DNA from: JBGPHT01 sp041484525
Lineage (GTDB): Bacteria > Acidobacteriota > Terriglobia > Bryobacterales > Bryobacteraceae
Direction of reading: 5' to 3'
DNA: 57,501 bases
NCBI GenBank assembly: GCA_041484525.1
Contig: JBGPHT010000031.1
Location: forward strand, 1 to 57,501
Numbering within the stretch: the stretch's first letter is position 1; each line of letters opens with the position of its first letter. The translations under genes and the position numbers were made by a program. The notes beneath the pieces are model-generated. The model saw nothing but the letters and a program-made list of their open reading frames with translations, was not told the DNA's origin and did not search any database. This document shows, in pieces, positions 26,293 to 33,847 of this stretch.

Positions 26293-26320
26293 GCGGGGCG
26301 GAACGGAAGCTCCGCCCCGC
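26293..26320. terminator. Bidirectional hairpin terminator candidate
   Basis: GCGGGGCGGA and TCCGCCCCGC form a perfect 10-bp GC-rich stem with an 8-nt loop between two convergent genes. There is no T-tract, so it may stop transcription weakly or act mainly in mRNA stability. Confidence 0.55.
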
Positions 26321-26326
26321 GGTCAA

Positions 26327-26647
26327 TTAGAACTCGAGCCGGGTGTTGGATCCGCCCAGTTCGATGTCCTGGAGCTTCATCGCGTCGCCATCCTTAGTGG
26401 TGTCCACCTTGGTCTGGTCGAACTTCTTATCCGCTGTTTCGACTTTCACCGGCGTGGTGTAAGATTTGTCGGTATTCAGATCGACGAAAGTCGCATTGCC
26501 GCCGTCCACTTTCAGCCGGTATTCGCCGGGCTTGAGCTGCACGGCGCCCGCTTTAACCGTGGTTGAAATAATGATGTCGTAACTCTTGGCGCTGGCGATC
26601 GAAAGGGTGGAGACACACAGGGCTCCAACCATAAGCAGTCTCTTCAT
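26327..26647 (-). CDS. Small secreted protein of unknown function
   Basis: This 106-aa protein has a clear signal peptide (KRLLMVGALCVSTLSIASA). The mature part is a beta-rich domain with KPGEYRLKVDGGNATFVDL and KVETADKKFDQTKVD. The sequence is not recognised beyond resembling small acidobacterial exported proteins. It is transcribed alone, convergent to the oxidoreductase, with an AGGAG about 13 nt before the ATG, which is longer than usual. No function is proposed. Confidence 0.75.
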   Translation of the reverse strand: MKRLLMVGALCVSTLSIASAKSYDIIISTTVKAGAVQLKPGEYRLKVDGGNATFVDLNTDKSYTTPVKVETADKKFDQTKVDTTKDGDAMKLQDIELGGSNTRLEF

Positions 26648-26776
26648 GGTAGGTTGATTTCTCCTAACAGGTATCTGAAACTTCTCTGTTTGCGTTGCAC
26701 CTGACTAGACGATTTCTCGCACGGAGGGGTTACACCTGCCGCGCCGCACCGCAATCCAGGTATTGCTCACTTTCGT

Positions 26777-26782
26777 TATAGT
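26777..26782 (+). promoter_or_regulatory. -10-like box that decides the M28 peptidase start
   Basis: TATAGT ends 6 nt before the ATG at 26789. Transcription would begin at or next to that A, making the mRNA leaderless. The GTG at 26783 would then lie outside the transcript. Confidence 0.45.
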
Positions 26783-26788
26783 GTGGCA

Positions 26789-28456
26789 ATGAGGAAACTA
26801 CTGGTTGTCCCTGGACTCGCATGCCTGCTGCTCGCGCAGGAGGGTCCCGACGGCAGCGTGAACGCCCGCATCCGTCGGGAAGAGGCCGAGCACTCGCAGG
26901 TCATGTTCACGCTCCACATGCTCACCGACCGCTACGGACCACGCCTCACCGGTTCGCCGAATTTCGAGGCGGCGGCCAAGTGGGTGGCGTCCCAACTGAC
27001 CCAGTGGGGATTGAAAAACGCACACTTGGAAGCGTGGGATTTCGGGCACCCGGGATGGTTGAACCAGCGCGCCGCGGGGTACATCACGGCGCCTGTCGAA
27101 GACAACCTGACGTTCGAAGTTCTGGCGTGGACGCCGTCCACCAACGGCACGGTAGCGGCTTCCGCAGTGCAGGTGATTCCGCCGCATGGACCACCCCCGC
27201 CCGCGGATACTACCGCCAATGCCGGCGGCGGGCGCGGCGGATTTCCAGGAGGAGGACGCGGCACGCCGCCGGGTCCGACGCCGCCCACCAAGGAAGAACT
27301 GACGCGCTGGATGGACGCGAACAAGGACAAGATCCGCGGCAGGATCGTGCTGATTGGCAAGGCCGCCGTGGTTCCGGTGGACTTCACTGCTCCAGCCAAG
27401 CGTCGCGATGACGCGCAGGTGAAGCGGCAGTTCGATCCCAACAATCCGGATGCCGGCGCGTTCGGTGGACGCGGCACGCCGCCCGCTCCCGATCCGACCC
27501 GCCTCACCGCCAACCAGGCGACCGCGACGATCGACCAGTGGCTGGTCGACAACGGCGCGCTGGTGCGCGTCAACGATGCCGGCCGCGAGCACGGGCAGAT
27601 TCGCGCCTTCAACAATCGCACCTTCGATGAGAAGAAGGCGCTGCCGACGGTGGTGCTACGCAACGAAGATTTCGGCCGCATCGAGCGGCTGCTCGCCGAC
27701 CGCGAAGACGTGAAGCTCGAGTTCAACATCGTAAACCACTCGTATCCCGAAGGCACGACCAGTTACAACGTAGTGGCCGAGATTCCGGGCAGCGACAAAG
27801 CGGACGAGATCGTGATGCTCGGCGGGCATCTCGATTCCTGGCATTCGGCGACGGGCGCGACGGACAACGCGATTGGTTCTTCGATGATGATCGAGGCCGC
27901 GCGCATCATCCAGGCGCTGGGGCTGAAGCCGCGGCGAACGATCCGGGTCGCGTTGTGGTCGGGCGAGGAGGAGGGACTGCTGGGCTCGCTGGCATACGTC
28001 ACACAGCACTTCGGCACCGTCGAAGAACCCAAGCCGGAGTTTGCCAAACTCGATTGCTACTTCAATATCGATTCCGGGACGGGACGCGTGCGCGGCGCGA
28101 CTGTCTTCGGACCGAACGAGGCCGCGTCCATACTGCGCGCGGCGCTCGATCCGTTCGCCGATCTCGGCGTTGCGGGCGCAGCGCCCTCGCGCAGCCGTGC
28201 CACTGGCGGGACCGACAGCAGCTCGTTCAACCATGCCGGCCTGCCGGGCGTCGGACTGCAGCAGGACCCGATCGAATATAATAGCCACACTTGGCACACC
28301 AACCTGGACACCTACGAGCGCATCGTGCCCGAGGACGTGAAGAGCGCGTCGACGGTGATCGCGGCGGCAGTGTGGCACGTGGCGAACCGGGACCAGATGA
28401 TTCCGCGTTTCGCCAAGGAGCAGATGCCGGCGCCGGTGCCCATACCGGCCCGATAG
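26789..28456 (+). CDS. Secreted M28 family zinc peptidase
   Basis: This 555-aa exported aminopeptidase/carboxypeptidase-like protein has a short signal peptide (RKLLVVPGLACLLLAQ), a PA-type insert region, and an M28 catalytic domain. The two-zinc site is visible: GGHLDSW (His347), GATDNAIG, the GEEEGLLG pair with the catalytic Glu, NIDSG, and SHTWHTNLDTY with the last His. A Pro/Gly-rich low-complexity segment (around residues 133-175) is inserted before the catalytic domain. The ATG at 26789 is chosen over the GTG at 26783 because of the -10 box. It likely degrades peptides in the periplasm or outside the cell. Confidence 0.9.
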   Translation: MRKLLVVPGLACLLLAQEGPDGSVNARIRREEAEHSQVMFTLHMLTDRYGPRLTGSPNFEAAAKWVASQLTQWGLKNAHLEAWDFGHPGWLNQRAAGYITAPVEDNLTFEVLAWTPSTNGTVAASAVQVIPPHGPPPPADTTANAGGGRGGFPGGGRGTPPGPTPPTKEELTRWMDANKDKIRGRIVLIGKAAVVPVDFTAPAKRRDDAQVKRQFDPNNPDAGAFGGRGTPPAPDPTRLTANQATATIDQWLVDNGALVRVNDAGREHGQIRAFNNRTFDEKKALPTVVLRNEDFGRIERLLADREDVKLEFNIVNHSYPEGTTSYNVVAEIPGSDKADEIVMLGGHLDSWHSATGATDNAIGSSMMIEAARIIQALGLKPRRTIRVALWSGEEEGLLGSLAYVTQHFGTVEEPKPEFAKLDCYFNIDSGTGRVRGATVFGPNEAASILRAALDPFADLGVAGAAPSRSRATGGTDSSSFNHAGLPGVGLQQDPIEYNSHTWHTNLDTYERIVPEDVKSASTVIAAAVWHVANRDQMIPRFAKEQMPAPVPIPAR

Positions 28457-28460
28457 CGAA

Positions 28461-29420
28461 TTATTTCCGCGCTACCCAGGCCATGCCGTCAGGCCCGGCG
28501 CCCGTTTGCAATTTGCCGGTTACCTCGAGCGTCTTCAGATCCACTACCGCCACGAAGTTATCGCCCGTGGCCGCGACGTACGCGCGCGAACCGTCGGGCA
28601 CGATCAAGACCCCCGCGATCTGTTTGCCAACGGGAATGCGCTTGATCTCTTTGCGCGCCGCGACGTCCATCACGACCAGTTCACCCGCGTCGAGATCGGA
28701 GATAAGCGCACGCTTGCCGTCGGGCGTGAACTTCAAGCGGTTCGACCGCTTCGTGCCCACGTTGAGCGTCTGCGTGACTTTCTTCGACGCGGTGTCGATG
28801 ATCGAGACGCTGCCATCGCGAGATGTCGATGCCCAAATCGTCTTCTCGTCGGGCGAGAGGTCGAAGCCCTCCGGCCCTTTGCCCACCGGGATCACGGTCT
28901 GGTTCCAGTTCGCGCCGGCACGCTCGATCGCGGTGATGCTGTCGCCCCCGATGTTGGCCGTGTAGATCGTGTTCAGGTCCCGGGTGATCACGAGCATGTG
29001 AGTGCTGGCTTGCCCCGTGCCCATCAGCCAATCGATCTGGTTCGTGGCCGGATCGTAGCGGCCGATCAGCCGGTTCGTCTCGGCCGTGAAGTAAGCCTTG
29101 CCGCCGGCCGATTCGATGCCGTGCGGGCGCCGTAGCGAACCCAGATCGACGCGGTGAAGCTCCTTCTGCGCCGCCAGATCGATGACGGAAATAGTGCTGC
29201 CGGGCGTCTGGCTCCCGTAATTGCTGACGAACGCCAGCTTGCCGTCGGCGGAGGCGGCGACTTCGTGCGGGCTCTCGCCCACGGGCACGCGGCCCATCAC
29301 TTTGCCGGTTTCGGGATCGACGATGGCGAGGTTGCCTTCTTTGTTGAGCACCAGAAGCTGCGCCGCGGAGAGCGTAGCCCCCAGCGCCAGCGTGGCGAAC
29401 AGAGTCTTCGAACAAGTCAT
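28461..29420 (-). CDS. Secreted YVTN beta-propeller protein
   Basis: This 319-aa protein has a signal peptide (KTLFATLALGATLSAAQ) and repeated YVTN blades such as GNLAIVDPETGKVMGRVPVG, ISVIDLAAQKELHRVDLG and ELVVMDVAARKEIKRIPVG. It resembles YncE-type propellers. No enzyme motif is visible. The gene ends 4 nt from the convergent M28 peptidase. Its start is only 17 bp from the divergent galactokinase start, so the two promoters must overlap. Confidence 0.8.
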   Translation of the reverse strand: MTCSKTLFATLALGATLSAAQLLVLNKEGNLAIVDPETGKVMGRVPVGESPHEVAASADGKLAFVSNYGSQTPGSTISVIDLAAQKELHRVDLGSLRRPHGIESAGGKAYFTAETNRLIGRYDPATNQIDWLMGTGQASTHMLVITRDLNTIYTANIGGDSITAIERAGANWNQTVIPVGKGPEGFDLSPDEKTIWASTSRDGSVSIIDTASKKVTQTLNVGTKRSNRLKFTPDGKRALISDLDAGELVVMDVAARKEIKRIPVGKQIAGVLIVPDGSRAYVAATGDNFVAVVDLKTLEVTGKLQTGAGPDGMAWVARK

Positions 29421-29425
29421 AGTGG

Positions 29426-29431
29426 TATCGT
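29426..29431 (+). promoter_or_regulatory. -10-like box of galactokinase
   Basis: TATCGT ends 6 nt before the GTG at 29438, predicting a leaderless GTG-start mRNA. The site is inside the 17-bp divergent gap. Confidence 0.35.
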
Positions 29432-29437
29432 GATCGG

Positions 29438-30520
29438 GTGCGCTCCAAAATGCAAGGAGGCGAAAGCTGGACGGTGACCGCGCCCGGGCGCGTGAACCTG
29501 ATCGGCGAGCACATCGATTATCATGGCCTGCCCGTTTTGCCGATGGCGCTGCGCTGTTCCGTTCGCGTGACCTTCAGGCGGCGGAACGACCGGCGCATTC
29601 ACGCCTCGAGCGTGGGATTCGGCACGCGCGAATTCGAGTGGAAGCAGAATTTGCAGCCCGTGGCCGCCGGCGATTGGGAAAACTATCTGCGTGCTGCCGC
29701 GCAAGTAGTGGACAGGCGCTGGGGAATCGGCTGCGGCGTGGACGCGGAGGTGACCTCTGACCTGCCACCTGCCGCCGGTCTGTCATCGTCGACCGCTCTG
29801 CTGGTAGCCTTCACACTCGGCCTTCTCGATGCCAACGGAATTCAGGCTGGCTTTCAAGAGCTGATGGAAGTGCTGCCGAATGGCGAACAGTTCGTGGGAA
29901 CTCGCGGCGGCGGAATGGATCATGCCGCGTGCCTGGCGTCGCGAGCCGGATGTGCTTCGCTGATTGAGTTCGACCCCGTAAGGATACGGCCAATTCCGGT
30001 GCCCGCGGATTGGGCGTTCCTGGTAGCCGACAGTTTGGAGAAGGCCGAGAAGTCCGGTCCCGCCCGCGCCGAGTACAATGCGCGCCGTGCCGCCGGAAGC
30101 ACCGCTCTAGCGAACCTGGGGTTGAAATCGTATGCTGACATCAACCGCTCCTTCACGGCCGCGGCTGGTCTCTCCGGCCACGAGCTCGACGCCTACACCC
30201 ACGTCACCTCCGAAGCCCAGCGTGTCCGCGATGCCGTCTGCGCCCTCGAGCGTCACGACGCCTCCACCTTCGGCCGCCTGCTGCTCGAATCGCACGCCAG
30301 CCTGCGGGATCGCCTCCAGGTGAGTTGTCCCGCGCTCGACCGCCTCGTGGAGACCGCCACGGAATCGGGCGCCCTCGGTGCGCGCCTGACCGGAGCGGGC
30401 TTCGGCGGATGCGCCGTCGTCTTCTGTTTGCGACGCGATCTGGCCGCCGTGCGCCAGGGTCTCATCGACCGCTACCCTCTCATCGACGCCGAGCCCGGGC
30501 CGGGCGTACTGGAGAACTGA
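29438..30520 (+). CDS. galK: Galactokinase (GHMP kinase)
   Basis: This 360-aa cytoplasmic kinase has all galactokinase signatures. The N-terminal motif is APGRVNLIGEHIDYHG, the ATP-binding GHMP loop is PPAAGLSSSTALL, the catalytic Asp is in GGGMDHAA, and the C-terminal motif is GARLTGAGFGGCAV. It phosphorylates galactose (possibly also related sugars) to the 1-phosphate. GTG 29438 or ATG 29450 can start it; the former fits the -10 spacing. It is followed after 1 nt by an SSS symporter, so uptake and phosphorylation are coupled. GalNAc specificity is possible because a GH109-like gene lies downstream, but this cannot be read from sequence. Confidence 0.9.
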   Translation: MRSKMQGGESWTVTAPGRVNLIGEHIDYHGLPVLPMALRCSVRVTFRRRNDRRIHASSVGFGTREFEWKQNLQPVAAGDWENYLRAAAQVVDRRWGIGCGVDAEVTSDLPPAAGLSSSTALLVAFTLGLLDANGIQAGFQELMEVLPNGEQFVGTRGGGMDHAACLASRAGCASLIEFDPVRIRPIPVPADWAFLVADSLEKAEKSGPARAEYNARRAAGSTALANLGLKSYADINRSFTAAAGLSGHELDAYTHVTSEAQRVRDAVCALERHDASTFGRLLLESHASLRDRLQVSCPALDRLVETATESGALGARLTGAGFGGCAVVFCLRRDLAAVRQGLIDRYPLIDAEPGPGVLEN

Positions 30521-30521
30521 T

Positions 30522-32315
30522 ATGCATCTGCACACCATCGACTGGGTCATCGCAATAGTCTCGGTTGTCATCTGCTTCGTTCCCGCGCTCTTTTTCGGCA
30601 GACGCTCGGGCAAGAGCACGGCCGAGTTTTTCGCTTCCGGCCGCTCCGTGCCGTGGTGGCTGGCAGGCCTCTCCATGGTGGCGACGACGTTCTCCAGCGA
30701 TACACCCAACCTGGTTGCCAATTTCGTGCGTACGCAGGGCGTGGCCGGAAACTGGCAGTGGTGGGCCTTCACCCTCACGGGAGTCGCGACGGTCTTTTTC
30801 TATGCGCGGCTCTGGCGCCGCTCCGGCGTCCTCACCGATCTCGAGTTCTACGAGCTTCGCTACTCCGGAAAGGCCGCCAGCGCCGTCCGTGGATTCCGCG
30901 CCGTCTACCTGGGGTTCCTGTTCAACTGCATGATCATGGCGACGGTGAACCTGGCGGCGTGCAAAATCGCCGCCGTGCTCTTCGGCTTCGAGCGCTGGCA
31001 AACGCTGCTGGCCGTGGGGCTGCTCAACGTGGTCTTCGCGGCACACTCAGGGCTTTGGGGCGTGCTGGTCATCGACATGATCCAGTTCTTCATCAAGATG
31101 TCCGCCGTGATCGCCGCCGCGTATTTCGCGGTCACGCTGCCGCAGGTGGGCGGGCTGCACGGTCTCGTCAGCAAGCTCTCCCAAGTGCGCGGACCGGGCG
31201 GTTTGAACTACCTCAGCATGCTGCCCGACTTCACCGACAACTGGAACCTCGCGGTCGCCATTTTCATCATGCCGATCGCCGTGCAGTGGTGGTCGGTGTG
31301 GTATCCCGGCGCCGAACCGGGCGGCGGCAGCTACATCGCGCAGCGCATGCTGGCGTCGAAATCGGAGAAAGACGCGCTCGCCGGAACGTTGTTCTTCAAC
31401 GTTGCGCATTACGTGCTGCGGCCGTGGCCGTGGATCCTGGTGGGGCTGGCATCGCTGATCGTGTACCCGCAACTCTCCGACATCCAGACCGCGTTTCCGC
31501 ACCTCGACCCCGCGCTGGTCGGACACGACATCGCGTATCCGGCGATGCTGCGCTTCCTTCCGGCGGGCTGGATGGGGCTCATGCTGGGCGGCCTGATCGC
31601 CGCCAATTCGTCCACCATCCTGACGCATCTCAACTGGGGTGCATCCTACCTGGTTCACGATTTCTACCGCCGCTTTCTGCATCCGGGCCAGTCCGACCAT
31701 CACTACGTGACCGCGGGCAGGGTCGCGACGGTCATCCTTTTCGTGTCCTCTTCGGCGCTCGTTTTCCTTCTCAGCACCGCCCAGGGCAGCTTCAACATCA
31801 TTCTCCAGATCGGCGCCGGCACGGGCTTGCTCTATCTGCTGCGCTGGTTCTGGTGGCGCATCAACGCGTGGTGCGAAATCGTGGCGATGGTCAGCTCATT
31901 CGTGATCTCGATGGTGTTCGTCATCTGGGGCAAAAACATCGGGACCGCGGAGCAACTTCTCCTCACTGTAGTTTTTACTACCATATGCTGGGTCGCGACC
32001 GCCTACCTGGGGCCGCAGACCGATCCCCGAGTGCTGATCGAGTTCTATAAGAAGATCCACCCATTCGGCCCCGGCTGGAACGTGATTCGAAATAAGGCCG
32101 GAATCTCGGCCGCCGAAGCCAAAGAGCACGCCCGCGGCGAGAACATCCCCCTGGCGCTGGTCGGATGGATGACAGGATGCAGCATGATCTGGTCCGCGTT
32201 ATTCTGCGTCGGCAACTTCCTATACGGCCGCCTGAACTACGCCTTCGCCCTGCTGGCCGTCTTTTCGGTCAGCGCCGTTATCCTCATCCAAGTCATCCGC
32301 CGTCTCTGGCGCTAA
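30522..32315 (+). CDS. Sodium:solute symporter (SSS family)
   Basis: This 597-aa inner-membrane protein has about 13-14 hydrophobic helices. The first region (VICFVPALFFGRRSGKSTAEFFASGRSVPWWLAGLSMVATTFS) is typical of SSS sugar symporters, with a long cytoplasmic loop near the C-terminus. It is the second gene of a galK operon; the TGA of galK and this ATG are separated by one base. Probable role is Na+-coupled uptake of galactose or a similar hexose. The intergenic repeat cluster at 32324-32459 follows. Confidence 0.88.
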   Translation: MHLHTIDWVIAIVSVVICFVPALFFGRRSGKSTAEFFASGRSVPWWLAGLSMVATTFSSDTPNLVANFVRTQGVAGNWQWWAFTLTGVATVFFYARLWRRSGVLTDLEFYELRYSGKAASAVRGFRAVYLGFLFNCMIMATVNLAACKIAAVLFGFERWQTLLAVGLLNVVFAAHSGLWGVLVIDMIQFFIKMSAVIAAAYFAVTLPQVGGLHGLVSKLSQVRGPGGLNYLSMLPDFTDNWNLAVAIFIMPIAVQWWSVWYPGAEPGGGSYIAQRMLASKSEKDALAGTLFFNVAHYVLRPWPWILVGLASLIVYPQLSDIQTAFPHLDPALVGHDIAYPAMLRFLPAGWMGLMLGGLIAANSSTILTHLNWGASYLVHDFYRRFLHPGQSDHHYVTAGRVATVILFVSSSALVFLLSTAQGSFNIILQIGAGTGLLYLLRWFWWRINAWCEIVAMVSSFVISMVFVIWGKNIGTAEQLLLTVVFTTICWVATAYLGPQTDPRVLIEFYKKIHPFGPGWNVIRNKAGISAAEAKEHARGENIPLALVGWMTGCSMIWSALFCVGNFLYGRLNYAFALLAVFSVSAVILIQVIRRLWR

Positions 32316-32323
32316 CGCGAATC

Positions 32324-32396
32324 GCATTTCGGGGACAGGCTACGAAACCTTCCGCGCCGCCTTTGCGCGGAATTTCGTTGCCTGTCCCCGAAATGC
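32324..32396. repeat. Dispersed repeat R1, large hairpin (REP-like)
   Basis: The arms GCATTTCGGGGACAGGC (32324-32340) and its exact complement (32380-32396) are 17-bp perfect. Inside, ACGAAA/TTTCGT and CCGCG/CGCGG continue the stem after a T-T mismatch. It sits just downstream of the symporter and may stabilise or end its mRNA. Confidence 0.8.
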
Positions 32397-32429
32397 AGAG
32401 TTACGTGCACCCCGGATTTTGGTTTTGAA

Positions 32430-32459
32430 TTTCGAGGTTGTGTAGCCTGTCACCGAAAT
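32430..32459 (-). repeat. Dispersed repeat R1, copy 3
   Basis: On the minus strand this reads ATTTCGGTGACAGGCTAC and continues. It matches 26246-26273 at 27 of 28 positions and the hairpin arm with one mismatch. It ends 5 nt before the -10 box of the GH109-like gene. Confidence 0.75.
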
Positions 32460-32463
32460 GGCT

Positions 32464-32469
32464 TAAAAT
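32464..32469 (+). promoter_or_regulatory. -10-like box of GH109-like gene
   Basis: TAAAAT ends 7 nt before the ATG at 32477, predicting a leaderless transcript and excluding the upstream in-frame start at 32438. Confidence 0.4.
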
Positions 32470-32476
32470 TGGCCTC

Positions 32477-33811
32477 ATGAAGGACATTCAACCGTCTCGC
32501 CGCGACTGGCTGAGGCTCGCCTCCCTCGCTCCCCTGGCGGCCGGCTTAACCGCCGACTTGGCCGAGGCCGCGCCGCAGCCGCACACGGTTTCCGGTATGC
32601 CGTTCGAAGCCAAGCCGAGCGTGCGTATCGGCGTGATCGGCGTCGGCGGACGCGGCAACTCGCTCATCGACAACTTCTCCGCCATGCCGGAAGTCGAGAT
32701 CACCGCGCTCTGCGACACCGTTCCCGACAAGGTGCTCAAGGCGCAGGCCAAGCTGGAGCGCCAGGGAAAGAAGGCGGCACCGGCGCTCTTCCACGCCAAC
32801 GACCACGCCTACGAACAGCTAGTGAAGCGCGACGATATCGACCTGGTGATCGTTTCCACGCCGTGGATCTGGCACGTGCCCATGGCCGTGGCCGCGATGA
32901 AGGCGGGCAAGCACGTGGCCGTCGAAGTGCCCGTGGCGCGCACGCTCGAGGAGTGCTGGGAGCTGGTCAACACCTCGGAGTCCACGCGCCGCCACTGCAT
33001 GCAGCTCGAGAATTGTTGCTACGGGTACAACGAACTGCTTGCGCTCAACATGGTGCGCGACGGCCTGTTCGGCGAACTCACGCACGCCGCATGCGCCTAT
33101 GACCACGATCTGCGTAGCATTCTGTTCTCGAATAACGGTGAAGGGCAGTGGCGCCGCGCCGAGCACTTCAACCGCAACGGAAACCTGTATCCGACGCACG
33201 GCCTCGGTCCCGTGGCGCACTACCTCGATATCAACCGCGGCGACCGGTTCGATTACCTGGTTTCGATGAGTTCCCTGAGCGTGTCGCTGCAGGCGTATCG
33301 CAAGGAGCACGTGCCGCCCGACGACCCGCGGCAGAAGGAGACCTACAAGGAAGGCGACATGAATATCAGCCTGATCCGCACCGTCAAGGGCCGCCTGATC
33401 ACGCTCGAGCACAATATTACCAGCCCGCGCCCGTACGATCGCATTAACCTGATCGCGGGCACCAAGGGCATCTTCCGCGACTACCCGCCGCGCGTTTACG
33501 TGGACGGCGCCAAGCGTGAGGAGTTCGAGCCCATCGACTCGTACAAGGCAAAATACGAGCACAAATACTGGAAGGAGACCGGCGATCTGGCGCGCAAGCT
33601 CGGCGGCCACGGCGGCATGGATTTCGTGATGGCGTGGCGCATCGTCGAGTGCATGAAACAGGGCGCCCCACCTGATATCGACGTGTACGACGCCGCTGCC
33701 TGGAGCGCACCGGGCCCGTTGAGCGAGCAATCCGTCGCGAAGGGCAGCGCGCCCGCGAAGTTCCCGGACTTCACGAAGGGCCGCTGGCAGACCACCGCGC
33801 CGCTCGCATAG
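32477..33811 (+). CDS. GH109-like NAD-dependent glycosidase (Gfo/Idh/MocA fold), Tat-exported
   Basis: This 444-aa protein has a Tat signal (QPSRRDWLRLASLAPLAAG), a Rossmann motif IGVIGVGGRGNS and an EVPVAR motif in place of EKP. The segment NLYPTHGLGPVAHYLDINRG is characteristic of GH109, the NAD+-dependent alpha-N-acetylgalactosaminidase family. GH109 enzymes remove terminal GalNAc or related sugars by a redox-assisted elimination. The ATG at 32477 fits the Tat signal and the -10 box. It follows the galK/symporter operon, compatible with release of galactosyl or GalNAc residues outside the cell. Family call is strong; substrate is inferred. Confidence 0.82.
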   Translation: MKDIQPSRRDWLRLASLAPLAAGLTADLAEAAPQPHTVSGMPFEAKPSVRIGVIGVGGRGNSLIDNFSAMPEVEITALCDTVPDKVLKAQAKLERQGKKAAPALFHANDHAYEQLVKRDDIDLVIVSTPWIWHVPMAVAAMKAGKHVAVEVPVARTLEECWELVNTSESTRRHCMQLENCCYGYNELLALNMVRDGLFGELTHAACAYDHDLRSILFSNNGEGQWRRAEHFNRNGNLYPTHGLGPVAHYLDINRGDRFDYLVSMSSLSVSLQAYRKEHVPPDDPRQKETYKEGDMNISLIRTVKGRLITLEHNITSPRPYDRINLIAGTKGIFRDYPPRVYVDGAKREEFEPIDSYKAKYEHKYWKETGDLARKLGGHGGMDFVMAWRIVECMKQGAPPDIDVYDAAAWSAPGPLSEQSVAKGSAPAKFPDFTKGRWQTTAPLA

Positions 33812-33833
33812 CAGCCCCCGCGAACCTGCGCGA

Positions 33834-33839
33834 TATAAT
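33834..33839 (+). promoter_or_regulatory. -10 box of M20 gene
   Basis: A perfect TATAAT ends 8 nt before the ATG at 33848. Transcription would start about at the start codon; no Shine-Dalgarno is visible. Confidence 0.55.
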
Positions 33840-33847
33840 GCCTCTCC

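Noticed and set aside
26783..26788. GTG start for the M28 peptidase
   Set aside because: It lies directly after the -10 box, upstream of the expected transcription start.
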